From a virus: a stretch of DNA of 41,397 nucleotides. The notes beneath the pieces are model-generated. The model saw nothing but the letters and a program-made list of their open reading frames with translations. It was not told the DNA's origin and made no database searches. Of this stretch, positions 16,463-22,093 are shown piece after piece (the stretch's first letter is position 1; each line of letters begins with the position of its first letter). Made by a program: the position numbers and the translations under genes. The DNA is taken from IMG/VR virus record IMGVR_UViG_3300030116_005516, positions 1 through 41,397 of that record; one strand, 5' to 3'.

Positions 16463-18118
16463 TTAAGCCTCTACAAAGTCTATTGCGCTAAACATTTGAC
16501 CTGTTTCCCAATCAACAGATGTTACCGGAGGAGGTGCTACCCACTCACCTTTTTCATTTTGTTCAACATCTGGAGACCAAATATCGTCAATTGCCCATCT
16601 TAGCGCATCTAAAGTATCTTTTTTAAATGTTCCGTGTTCTTTAAAGTTTAATAATTCAGTCTCAAGTTCATCATGCGACTCTTTTAAAAAAACAGAATGT
16701 GATGCAAAGTGAGGTTGCATTTGTTTTATTCTGTAATACTTTGCTTTTATTGCTTTTCTTGTATTTATATTATAAAAAAGTCCAGTTTCTTTTGAATGAC
16801 GCCTAACATAGTCTGCTAGCATAACATGCCCAGTTTCTTCAATTTTTATATCTTTTGGATGATATGCGTCTGCAAGTTCAAATATTTTATCTGCTCCATC
16901 CATTGGAGCAACTTGCCCTCTAAAATACTCTACAACATAGATATTAAATTTTTTATCTACAGCAATTACCATAATAACAGTATAATCTGCTTTTACATTT
17001 TCACTTGAAGCTGGGTCAACGCCAATAAAGATATTAACAGGAATTTTTTCTCTTCTTCCTTCATCTGTTCTTATAATAAAACTTTGATTATCTTCGTACA
17101 TATAGCGACCTTCCCAAAATCGCAAATCTTTTTCTTTAAAAATACGAAAACTATCGTCAACAGGAATGTTTTGATATTCTTGATAAAAGTAAGCAATGTC
17201 TCCTTCTGACTTTAGGCGTTCTTTTTCAGCCATTAACCAAGAATAAGGCCTTCTATCTGGCCAAAGAACTTGAACATTTCCTTTTTTATCTGTAAATTCG
17301 CTACCCTCAGTTCCAAACTTTCCTTCTGGTAAATCTTGAGGAACAGCTTGAAAAAATAAAGACTTCCAACCCTTGACCTTATAATTGCCTTCTTTGTCGT
17401 ATGCTAAAGGGCCAGCAATTCTATTTAAATAAGCATCGTTATCTACAATTGTACCTATAAATACTAGCTTTGCGTCTCCAGAGCCGGGAATAACAGCAGC
17501 GTTAAGCCATCTGCGAAATTTATCGCGAGCTGTAGGGGTGGTGCTGTTTGCCTCGCCTTCTCCATCGTCAATTATTGTTAAAGTTGGGCGATATGCTCCA
17601 TATTTTAATCCACGAACTTTTTGACCTGTACCTCTAATAAGACATTTACACATTATGTTTGGTTTTCCATCTCTATCTACAGCACCAATTATTTCTTTTT
17701 CTTCTTTTCCCCAGATTGGCCCTTTTCTATCGCCAAAAAAGTATTTTATTTTAGGGTTAAACTCAATTTCATTGCCAATTGCTTCTAAATTGTACTTAGA
17801 TTGCATTTCAGATTCAGAAATAAGTAATAAAAACTTTTCTTCGCCAAATAATATTCTGTGAAGTGGGTATATTAAGTTTATAAAAGTAGATTTTGCATGG
17901 TCTCTTGGTGCAACTACAGCTAATTTATCTCCACTATCCATATCTATTAAAGTTTTTGCAATTGTTCTATGAAAATTTGGCGATTTTGAACGCACATGAT
18001 AGTGCATTGCGTTATCTTTGTCTCCAAACAGTATTTCAGCAAAGACAAAAATGTCTAAATACATTGCTTGAAGCATTTCTATCTTTTTTTTAGCGTCTTT
18101 TTTGTTAAGATTCACCAT
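16463..18118 (-). CDS. terL: Terminase large subunit (551 aa)
   Basis: The ATPase that drives DNA into the head, with a nuclease that cuts it. Visible motifs: Walker A-like APRDHAKST at residues 70-78, Walker B TLTIIDDGE at 179-187, and a nuclease domain with GVDPA (Asp368), IEETG (Glu427/428) and DALRWAIDD near the end, giving the three acidic metal ligands of the RNase H-like fold. Length is normal. The start at 18118 follows AGGA and overlaps the end of the 74-residue gene. The circular permutation and P22-like portal suggest headful packaging, though the cutting mode cannot be read from this gene alone. Confidence 0.92.
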   Translation of the reverse strand: MVNLNKKDAKKKIEMLQAMYLDIFVFAEILFGDKDNAMHYHVRSKSPNFHRTIAKTLIDMDSGDKLAVVAPRDHAKSTFINLIYPLHRILFGEEKFLLLISESEMQSKYNLEAIGNEIEFNPKIKYFFGDRKGPIWGKEEKEIIGAVDRDGKPNIMCKCLIRGTGQKVRGLKYGAYRPTLTIIDDGEGEANSTTPTARDKFRRWLNAAVIPGSGDAKLVFIGTIVDNDAYLNRIAGPLAYDKEGNYKVKGWKSLFFQAVPQDLPEGKFGTEGSEFTDKKGNVQVLWPDRRPYSWLMAEKERLKSEGDIAYFYQEYQNIPVDDSFRIFKEKDLRFWEGRYMYEDNQSFIIRTDEGRREKIPVNIFIGVDPASSENVKADYTVIMVIAVDKKFNIYVVEYFRGQVAPMDGADKIFELADAYHPKDIKIEETGHVMLADYVRRHSKETGLFYNINTRKAIKAKYYRIKQMQPHFASHSVFLKESHDELETELLNFKEHGTFKKDTLDALRWAIDDIWSPDVEQNEKGEWVAPPPVTSVDWETGQMFSAIDFVEA

Positions 18119-18329
18119 GTTTTCCTAAAAATCCTTCTAAAAGTTCTAATTGAGCCTCATAAACGTCAAGCTCTTCAAGCAAACTTAAAATATATTTTGC
18201 AACAATGCCATCAACAAAATACTGCTTATCATCAATATAAATAATTCCTTTTTGATTTACGTCTATTTCGTTACTTGCTTTATTTGTTTTACTTTTGTAC
18301 TTTTTTATTTCTACTGTTTTCTGAGCCAT
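18105..18329 (-). CDS. Small protein between terminase genes (74 aa)
   Basis: The start at 18329 overlaps the last 41 bases of the upstream terminase-small candidate, and the stop overlaps the large-terminase start. The first 25 residues are Lys/Asn-rich; the second half is a predicted amphipathic helix (YILSLLEELDVYEAQLELLE). No strong ribosome site precedes it, so coupling is likely. Family not recognised; the position suggests a packaging accessory. Confidence 0.65.
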   Translation of the reverse strand: MAQKTVEIKKYKSKTNKASNEIDVNQKGIIYIDDKQYFVDGIVAKYILSLLEELDVYEAQLELLEGFLGKHGES

Positions 18330-19077
18330 ATGTTGTTTCTGCTATTGTTTTTCTAACAGATGCTAGCTTTTTTATATCTCCATCTGACAAAGCAAAGACG
18401 CCTTCAATCTGTTCTTCTTTCTTTTCTTTTGATAAATGTCCAAGCATATCACTAACTCTATTTAAAGCATTTAGTTTTGTTGCAGGAGGAACATCTCCAT
18501 CAATCATATCTCGATATTTGTTAGCAACCCAATCATCATCCATTCCAAGATTGCTTAGTTTTTCTCTCATATTCATAGATATATATTCCTTAATATGTTT
18601 TCTTTTTAAAACCATCATGCCTCTGCGCAATGACTGCTCTGGATTATTGTCTTTATATACAGACTGATAAGCAAATATAATAGAGTCAGCTTCCCACATG
18701 CCATTTTTATCCATTTTACCATTCATAAATAAATTATCTACAAATGCTCTTTGTTTTGCAGTAGGTCTTACATCTTTTATCAAATCTTTTCCAAAATAAT
18801 ATTTATCTCTATCATAATCTGGCTGTTTATAAGCAAAAATATTGCTTTTATGTGTTCCTGTATCGCCAAAACCTGTTTTTATAAAAGTGTATTGTTTTTT
18901 AACGTTTTTAGGATTTTCAAAGCGACGACCTAGACACTTAATTACCTTTTCATCTCTTGTAAATATCCAATCATCTTTTTTGGCTTTGCGCCAATCATCA
19001 ATTGGAACAATATTAAGTTCTAAGGCTTCGTTTAAAGTATATACGTCAAATATTTTACCGCGACACTTTACTTTCAT
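18289..19077 (-). CDS. terS: Terminase small subunit candidate (262 aa)
   Basis: Residues 103-155 carry a helix-rich segment (RPTAKQRAFVDNLFMNGKM, then IIFAYQSVYKD) that resembles the DNA-binding region of terminase small subunits, with the usual T-x-K-Q-x-x-F-V pattern. A first domain of about 90 residues is extra compared with typical small subunits and contains DDWRKAKKDDWIF. The carboxyl part has charged helices (DGDVPPATKLNALNRVSDML). The position just before the large subunit supports the call. It would recognise the packaging start on the phage DNA. The family match is by pattern only. Confidence 0.65.
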   Translation of the reverse strand: MKVKCRGKIFDVYTLNEALELNIVPIDDWRKAKKDDWIFTRDEKVIKCLGRRFENPKNVKKQYTFIKTGFGDTGTHKSNIFAYKQPDYDRDKYYFGKDLIKDVRPTAKQRAFVDNLFMNGKMDKNGMWEADSIIFAYQSVYKDNNPEQSLRRGMMVLKRKHIKEYISMNMREKLSNLGMDDDWVANKYRDMIDGDVPPATKLNALNRVSDMLGHLSKEKKEEQIEGVFALSDGDIKKLASVRKTIAETTYGSENSRNKKVQK

Positions 19078-19079
19078 TC

Positions 19080-19463
19080 TTAAGCATTTCGCACTTTTTT
19101 TGCAATTGAAGCGCTGTATTTTGCTTTTCTTCTTGATTTTGCATTTGCAAGACGTTTTTTGCGATTTGTGCTAGCTTTTTCAGCAGGACTTAGACTTTCT
19201 CTTACAGATTTTGGTAAATAACGACCTCTTTTAGACTTGGGTTTCTTTTTATCGCCTTTTGAAACATAATCCCACTTTTGGTCGCCCCATTTTTTTAATT
19301 TATTACTTGATGATTTTTTACCAGAGTAAGTTCCGCCAGCATCTTTATAATATTTTACTGCAAGTTGCATGGCTCTGGCTGAATGTTTTCCACCCATTTT
19401 TGCTCTTGCTCTTGCTTTTGCTCTTGCCCACTTAGCAGGGTCTCTTTTTTTAGCAGTTGACAC
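19080..19463 (-). CDS. Basic DUF5872-like protein (127 aa)
   Basis: GTG start at 19463 preceded by GTAGGTAG and overlapping the upstream stop. It is very Lys/Arg/Ala-rich. The order of motifs (DPAKWARAKARAR, KHSARAMQLAVKYYKDAGG, KKWGDQKWDY, RYLPKSVRESLSPAEKA) matches my recollection of the DUF5872 family found in phages and giant viruses. Function is unknown; the charge suggests nucleic-acid binding or a virion DNA-compaction role. It belongs to a cluster of four small basic proteins upstream of the terminase genes. Confidence 0.7.
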   Translation of the reverse strand: MSTAKKRDPAKWARAKARARAKMGGKHSARAMQLAVKYYKDAGGTYSGKKSSSNKLKKWGDQKWDYVSKGDKKKPKSKRGRYLPKSVRESLSPAEKASTNRKKRLANAKSRRKAKYSASIAKKVRNA

Positions 19464-19666
19464 TATCTACCTACTTTTTTTTGAGCTATTTTATGAGATT
19501 CAGAAAAAGTTTTGCCGTTTTTCATTGCAGTAGCCATCATTTTTAAGTGTTTAGCAGTATGATGTTTAGAGTGCTTTACCATTGCATTTGCTTGCCTAGT
19601 ATTTAAGCCACTTATTGAAACACCTTTTATGCTTTTTGGAGACTTGGATGTTTTTTTCTTAACCAT
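19463..19666 (-). CDS. Small basic protein (67 aa)
   Basis: Lys/His/Met-rich protein with a short helix (KHLKMMATAMKNGKTFSESH). Similar tiny basic proteins ending in KVGR or KVGK occur beside DUF5872-like genes in environmental phages. It may bind DNA or RNA; no catalytic residues. The stop overlaps the next start, so the two are coupled. Confidence 0.65.
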   Translation of the reverse strand: MVKKKTSKSPKSIKGVSISGLNTRQANAMVKHSKHHTAKHLKMMATAMKNGKTFSESHKIAQKKVGR

Positions 19667-19667
19667 A

Positions 19668-19784
19668 TTAATATTTTTTCTTTTTCTTTTTTGACTTCAT
19701 TATTGCACTTTGAAGCTTTTTAGGTAAAGTTTTTTGTTTTTTAGTTAATGTTTTGCCTTTTTTTGCTTTTTTACCATATTTCAT
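19668..19784 (-). CDS. 38-aa Lys-rich protein
   Basis: The ATG at 19784 is preceded by AAGGAT and the ORF ends in TAA at 19668-19670, two bases before the next gene. About half of all residues are Lys (for example KYGKKAKKGKTL and a KKKKKK tail). The segment LPKKLQSAIMKSKKK recurs, as I recall, in small proteins of marine phages. Function unknown; probably binds nucleic acid. It fills the gap between two other basic genes. Confidence 0.65.
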   Translation of the reverse strand: MKYGKKAKKGKTLTKKQKTLPKKLQSAIMKSKKKKKKY

Positions 19785-19806
19785 AATACATCCTTATTTG
19801 TTTTTA

Positions 19807-20130
19807 TTAACACTTCCACCTTCTTCTAGCTTGTCTTATCCTAGAATTAGGGTCATTTCTTGTTTTTGCAGAACTTCTTTTAAGTTGGCCAAGAGAACGC
19901 GCACAATAAGATTTTCTACGCTTCGCTGCCTTACTTCCGGGTTTTACTTTTCCCGTAACTGCTGTTTTTAATTTACTACCGGGATTTGCTTTTCTATAAG
20001 CCATAACGCCTTTTTGAGTCATTCCTGCGCCAGACTTTGTTTTTCTGTAGTTACCACCCTTACCTGTTGTTCTAGGTATTGGGTTTTCGCTTCTTTTATT
20101 TTTTGTATATTTTTTTCTTACTCTGCTCAT
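19807..20130 (-). CDS. Basic DUF6321-like protein (107 aa)
   Basis: The start overlaps the previous stop (TAATG). The motifs GAGMTQKGVMAYRKANPGSK and KPGSKAAKRRKSYCARSLG, with a carboxyl end in RRWKC, match the pattern I associate with DUF6321, a small basic family of aquatic viruses. The two Cys residues (in SYCARS and WKC) are conserved in that pattern and could bind metal. Function unknown. Confidence 0.7.
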   Translation of the reverse strand: MSRVRKKYTKNKRSENPIPRTTGKGGNYRKTKSGAGMTQKGVMAYRKANPGSKLKTAVTGKVKPGSKAAKRRKSYCARSLGQLKRSSAKTRNDPNSRIRQARRRWKC

Positions 20131-20330
20131 TAAAAAGGAGCTTCTTCTTCTTTATTTGTAACTTTGAAGGATATATATTCTTTTCCGTTTGCGCTTATTT
20201 TTTTCCAACCAGCAATTTCAACATCTTTCTCGTTTATTTTACCTTGTCCAGTAAAGTCTGGTTGGGTTTCTTTTTCTTTTCCTTCGTTCTTAAACATTGT
20301 AAAAGTATTGTTTTTATGTTCGTATGCCAT
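20130..20330 (-). CDS. DUF736-like small protein (66 aa), first gene of the minus-strand operon
   Basis: The ATG at 20330 has GGAG eight bases upstream; a longer reading from 20354 lacks one. The pattern NNTFTMFKNEGKEKETQPDF, then GWKKISANGKEYISFKV, is that of small phage proteins related to DUF736 or single-strand-binding-like folds (FkN-x-K-...-qPdytG-...-W.K...G..YiS). It may bind ssDNA. It is the first gene leftward from the divergent region. Confidence 0.65.
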   Translation of the reverse strand: MAYEHKNNTFTMFKNEGKEKETQPDFTGQGKINEKDVEIAGWKKISANGKEYISFKVTNKEEEAPF

Positions 20331-20343
20331 TTTTTCTCCAGAG

Positions 20344-20378
20344 TTATAGCGCAAAAATTATTATTTGCCCCGCTATAA
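20344..20378. promoter_or_regulatory. 8-bp inverted repeat upstream of leftward operon
   Basis: TTATAGCG (20344-20351) and CGCTATAA (20371-20378) form a perfect inverted repeat with a 19-base AT-rich spacer, 14 bases upstream of the 66-aa gene start. Another short one (TAACA..TGTTA) follows at about 20381-20395. Either could be an operator for the minus-strand transcript. Confidence 0.4.
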
Positions 20379-20429
20379 ATATAACAAAAATGTTACAGTA
20401 ATAAAAAGAAATTAAATTGAGTTCGCGCT

Positions 20430-20485
20430 TTAGGTTTATAAATCTTAGGTTTATTAACCTTAGGTTTATATATATATATATATAA
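20430..20485. repeat. Three 15-bp iterons plus (TA)n tract, candidate origin
   Basis: TTAGGTTTAT starts at 20430, 20445 and 20460, exactly 15 bp apart; the full units are TTAGGTTTATAAATC, TTAGGTTTATTAACC and TTAGGTTTATATATA. The last runs into an uninterrupted TA repeat. Direct iterons beside an easily melted tract are the standard layout of initiator-dependent origins. The location between divergent operons fits. Confidence 0.6.
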
Positions 20486-20516
20486 TAAAACTAATATATA
20501 CTAACCTCATCTTTAT

Positions 20517-20599
20517 CTTCTATATTGCATAGCTTTGCTATGTTTTAGCTATTATTATTTTATAGCCTTGCTATTAATTAGCTATAGCCTTGCTATTAA
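20517..20599. repeat. AGCYTTGCTAT repeats, including a 17-bp direct duplication
   Basis: AGCTTTGCTAT occurs at 20531-20541 and AGCCTTGCTAT at 20564-20574 and 20586-20596. The last two lie in a 17-bp perfect direct repeat (TATAGCCTTGCTATTAA at 20561 and 20583, period 22). A fourth copy is at 21432-21442. Each can also fold as a short hairpin (ATAGC..GCTAT). Positions 20517-20541 match 28725-28749 in the DUF1376 gene at 24 of 25 bases. Confidence 0.7.
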
Positions 20600-20670
20600 G
20601 ATTAACAATAACTGCATTTACAGTTATAGCTAATTTACCTTTTTTTATAGCAACACCCTAAACTCAAAAA

Positions 20671-20699
20671 TTGTGCAAAAAATGGATGAGGTGTACTAT
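20671..20699 (+). promoter_or_regulatory. Possible sigma70-type promoter for the rightward operon
   Basis: TTGTGC (20671-20676), a 17-base spacer and TACTAT (20694-20699) give a moderate match to bacterial -35 and -10 boxes, pointing toward the plus-strand genes. It is about 300 bases upstream of the first coding start. Weak evidence; AT-rich DNA yields such matches by chance. Confidence 0.3.
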
Positions 20700-20961
20700 A
20701 CGTATGGACACCCCCCACCTTACGCGTTCGGCTTGGCGATTTTTGGTTGAGTACGCGAAACGCGTTGTACAGGTCATGCCCGCAATCATTCTTTTTTTTG
20801 CCGTCAATCCTAACTCATGCTAGCACTTGCTATATCGTCGGTATAGTTGATTTTGCTAGGTTTTGCCTTGGTTTGTTTGTAAGTTTGGGTATCGCCGACG
20901 GCAAGAAGCCGAAGGTTTTAACATCACATGCGCTTCACCACATATGCGCATGAATAAAACA

Positions 20962-20988
20962 CGCGAAGGACACCACTTCGCGAAGGAG
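20962..20988 (+). promoter_or_regulatory. Stem-loop abutting the ribosome site of the 118-aa gene
   Basis: CGCGAAG (20962-20968) pairs with CTTCGCG (20976-20982) around a 7-base loop, and AAGGAG follows at 20983-20988 with the ATG nine bases later. The stem ends exactly where the ribosome site begins, so it could stabilise the mRNA 5' side or control initiation. Confidence 0.5.
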
Positions 20989-20997
20989 AAAACCACT

Positions 20998-21354
20998 ATG
21001 AAAGAATCACTATGCGTGTATAAAAATAACACACCCGCTAATGAAGAGCGCGTACCAAAGAACACCCAAGAACTAATCCAAGAAGAGTTCAACTTCGCAC
21101 CTACAGGCGAAGAGAACCTCGCGCTAGATGTCTTCGCCGAGGACTTCCAAGCTAGCCAAGAACGCGCTAAAATAGAGCAGGCGTGGATGAACGCGAAGGA
21201 CGGCAACCTAGCTATGCTAGACTCCGAAGGTGCTAACTGGGATAGTTCTACCCACATTCCCGAAGGGAATATTCAAATCCCAAAGGGATTTAGCTTCGAC
21301 GAATCAACCGAGTGCTACACAGACGGATGCACATGCTCACGAAATCACGCGTAG
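20998..21354 (+). CDS. Hypothetical protein in a GC-richer island (118 aa)
   Basis: The ATG at 20998 is chosen because AAGGAG lies nine bases upstream; a longer open frame from 20863 has no ribosome site. The protein is acidic and hydrophilic (KNTQELIQEEFNFAPTGEEN, then LALDVFAEDFQASQERAKIE). It has two related IPEG/IPKG motifs near the end and a Cys-containing tail (ECYTDGCTCSRNHA), which could bind a metal. G+C is clearly higher than in the surrounding genes, and the mRNA contains several perfect short hairpins. It is the first gene of the rightward block. Family not recognised. Confidence 0.65.
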   Translation: MKESLCVYKNNTPANEERVPKNTQELIQEEFNFAPTGEENLALDVFAEDFQASQERAKIEQAWMNAKDGNLAMLDSEGANWDSSTHIPEGNIQIPKGFSFDESTECYTDGCTCSRNHA

Positions 21355-21370
21355 AGCAGAATACACAGCC

Positions 21371-21424
21371 AAGCCTAGAGGGTTCTATCCGTAGGATAGC
21401 TAGGTTCGATTCCTAGCTAGGCTT
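21371..21424 (+). ncRNA. tRNA-like element: acceptor stem plus T-arm with a short hairpin
   Basis: AGCCTAG (21372-21378) pairs perfectly with CTAGGCT (21417-21423), extendable by A71-T124. Inside, CTAGG (21400-21404), the canonical T-loop TTCGATT (21405-21411) and CCTAG (21412-21416) form a T-arm stacked directly on the acceptor. Where a tRNA would have D and anticodon arms there are only 21 bases, containing CTATCC-GTA-GGATAG. No CCA is encoded. This is too short for a decoding tRNA. It could be a tRNA mimic processed by RNase P, or the remnant of an attachment site matching a host tRNA 3' end. Confidence 0.5.
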
Positions 21425-21468
21425 CTATTATAGCTTTGCTATAACCCTAGTTATAACAAGCCGTAATA

Positions 21469-21528
21469 TAACTAACAACACCCTAACCCTCGAAGTAGGT
21501 AGGGAGTAGTTTTTAACTAACAACACCC
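21469..21528 (+). repeat. 15-bp direct repeat in the leader of the 89-aa gene
   Basis: TAACTAACAACACCC occurs at 21469-21483 and again at 21514-21528, 45 bp apart (about four helical turns plus). A related AACACCC is at 20651-20659. The second copy is 8 bases before an AGGAGG ribosome site. The regular spacing on one helix face suggests a protein-binding site, or a duplicated leader. Confidence 0.5.
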
Positions 21529-21544
21529 AAAACAGGAGGATAAA

Positions 21545-21814
21545 ATGAGTAAAAAACATTTTATTAAGTTTACCAAACTTGTCGCAAAATGGTTTCGCCT
21601 TATTAACACCATGCAAGAACAAGCGGAAAAAGAGATAGAAGACATAAAAGCCTTTGGCTTTGCTAAAGAGCAACACTTTCCACTATCCGCAGGTGATGTA
21701 CAAAAAATCATCTTTGATGATTTAGCACAACTTTTTAAGGTGGAGAATAGCAAATTTGATAAAAACAAATTTGATAAAGCACTTTGGAATGAGTTTAGAC
21801 GGCAAGCAAACTAA
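21545..21814 (+). CDS. Hypothetical helical protein (89 aa)
   Basis: The ATG at 21545 follows CAGGAGG with seven bases spacing, a strong site. The first 40 residues are an amphipathic helix (FTKLVAKWFRLINTMQEQAE) followed by charged segments; no cysteine and no membrane span. The size and position in the rightward block suggest an early accessory function. Family not recognised. Confidence 0.7.
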   Translation: MSKKHFIKFTKLVAKWFRLINTMQEQAEKEIEDIKAFGFAKEQHFPLSAGDVQKIIFDDLAQLFKVENSKFDKNKFDKALWNEFRRQAN

Positions 21815-21833
21815 AATAACCAAACTAAGATTT

Positions 21834-21862
21834 CTAGCTTTTATGCGTTTTATAAAAGCTAG
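21834..21862 (+). repeat. 11-bp stem-loop A, upstream of the small membrane gene
   Basis: CTAGCTTTTAT (21834-21844) pairs perfectly with ATAAAAGCTAG (21852-21862) around a 7-base loop. It lies between the 89-aa and 43-aa genes and shares the CTAGCTTTT..AAAAGCTAG core and overall length with stem-loop B at 22005-22047. There is no U-run, so it is not a standard terminator. Confidence 0.7.
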
Positions 21863-21890
21863 TTATCTTAACAAACAACAGGAGAATGAA

Positions 21891-22022
21891 ATGATAAAAT
21901 TATTAGAACGCGTAGAGAGATTTTTAGCATCCGACACCTTTGGTGCTATAATAACCGCACTTGCCTTAATAGGCATAATAACGCACATGATAAGGTTTTA
22001 TAATATTAATTCTAGCTTTTAA
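21891..22022 (+). CDS. Small single-span membrane protein (43 aa)
   Basis: The ATG at 21891 is preceded by CAGGAG at 21880-21885. The first 17 residues are charged (MIKLLERVERFLASDTF), then one hydrophobic segment (GAIITALALIGIITHMI) and a short polar tail. A longer reading from 21756 overlaps the previous gene and lacks a ribosome site. It is bracketed by two related stem-loops (21834-21862 and 22005-22047). A membrane role is likely; target unknown. Confidence 0.6.
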   Translation: MIKLLERVERFLASDTFGAIITALALIGIITHMIRFYNINSSF

Positions 22023-22047
22023 CGCTTTTGAAAAAGCTAGAATTAAT
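22005..22047 (+). repeat. 16-bp stem-loop B, upstream of the AAA+ gene
   Basis: ATTAATTCTAGCTTTT (22005-22020) pairs perfectly with AAAAGCTAGAATTAAT (22032-22047) around an 11-base loop. It contains the stop of the 43-aa gene and lies 35-40 bases before the ribosome site of the AAA+ gene. The core matches stem-loop A. Confidence 0.75.
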
Positions 22048-22093
22048 AAAAATCGACCAACAACCAAACCGCCGAAATCGGCAAGGAGAAAAT

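Larger units (their letters stand above)
20331..20997. other. Divergent intergenic region (about 0.67 kb) with candidate origin and promoters
   Basis: No convincing gene is present between the leftward 66-aa gene and the rightward 118-aa gene. In order it holds an 8-bp inverted repeat (20344-20378), three 15-bp iterons and a TA tract (20430-20485), AGCYTTGCTAT repeats (20531-20596), a possible rightward promoter (20671-20699), a quasi-palindrome GTACGCG..CGCGTTGTAC (20751-20770) and a 7-bp stem-loop next to a ribosome site (20962-20988). From about 20700 the base composition shifts sharply to more G+C. Confidence 0.7.

Noticed and set aside
20863-20997. Longer start for the 118-aa gene
   Set aside because: The added residues are not protein-like and the stretch contains the leader stem-loop; a clear ribosome site precedes 20998.
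22028-22093. Longer amino terminus for the AAA+ ATPase
   Set aside because: This start lies within stem-loop B and lacks a ribosome site; the ATG at 22094 has AAGGAG.
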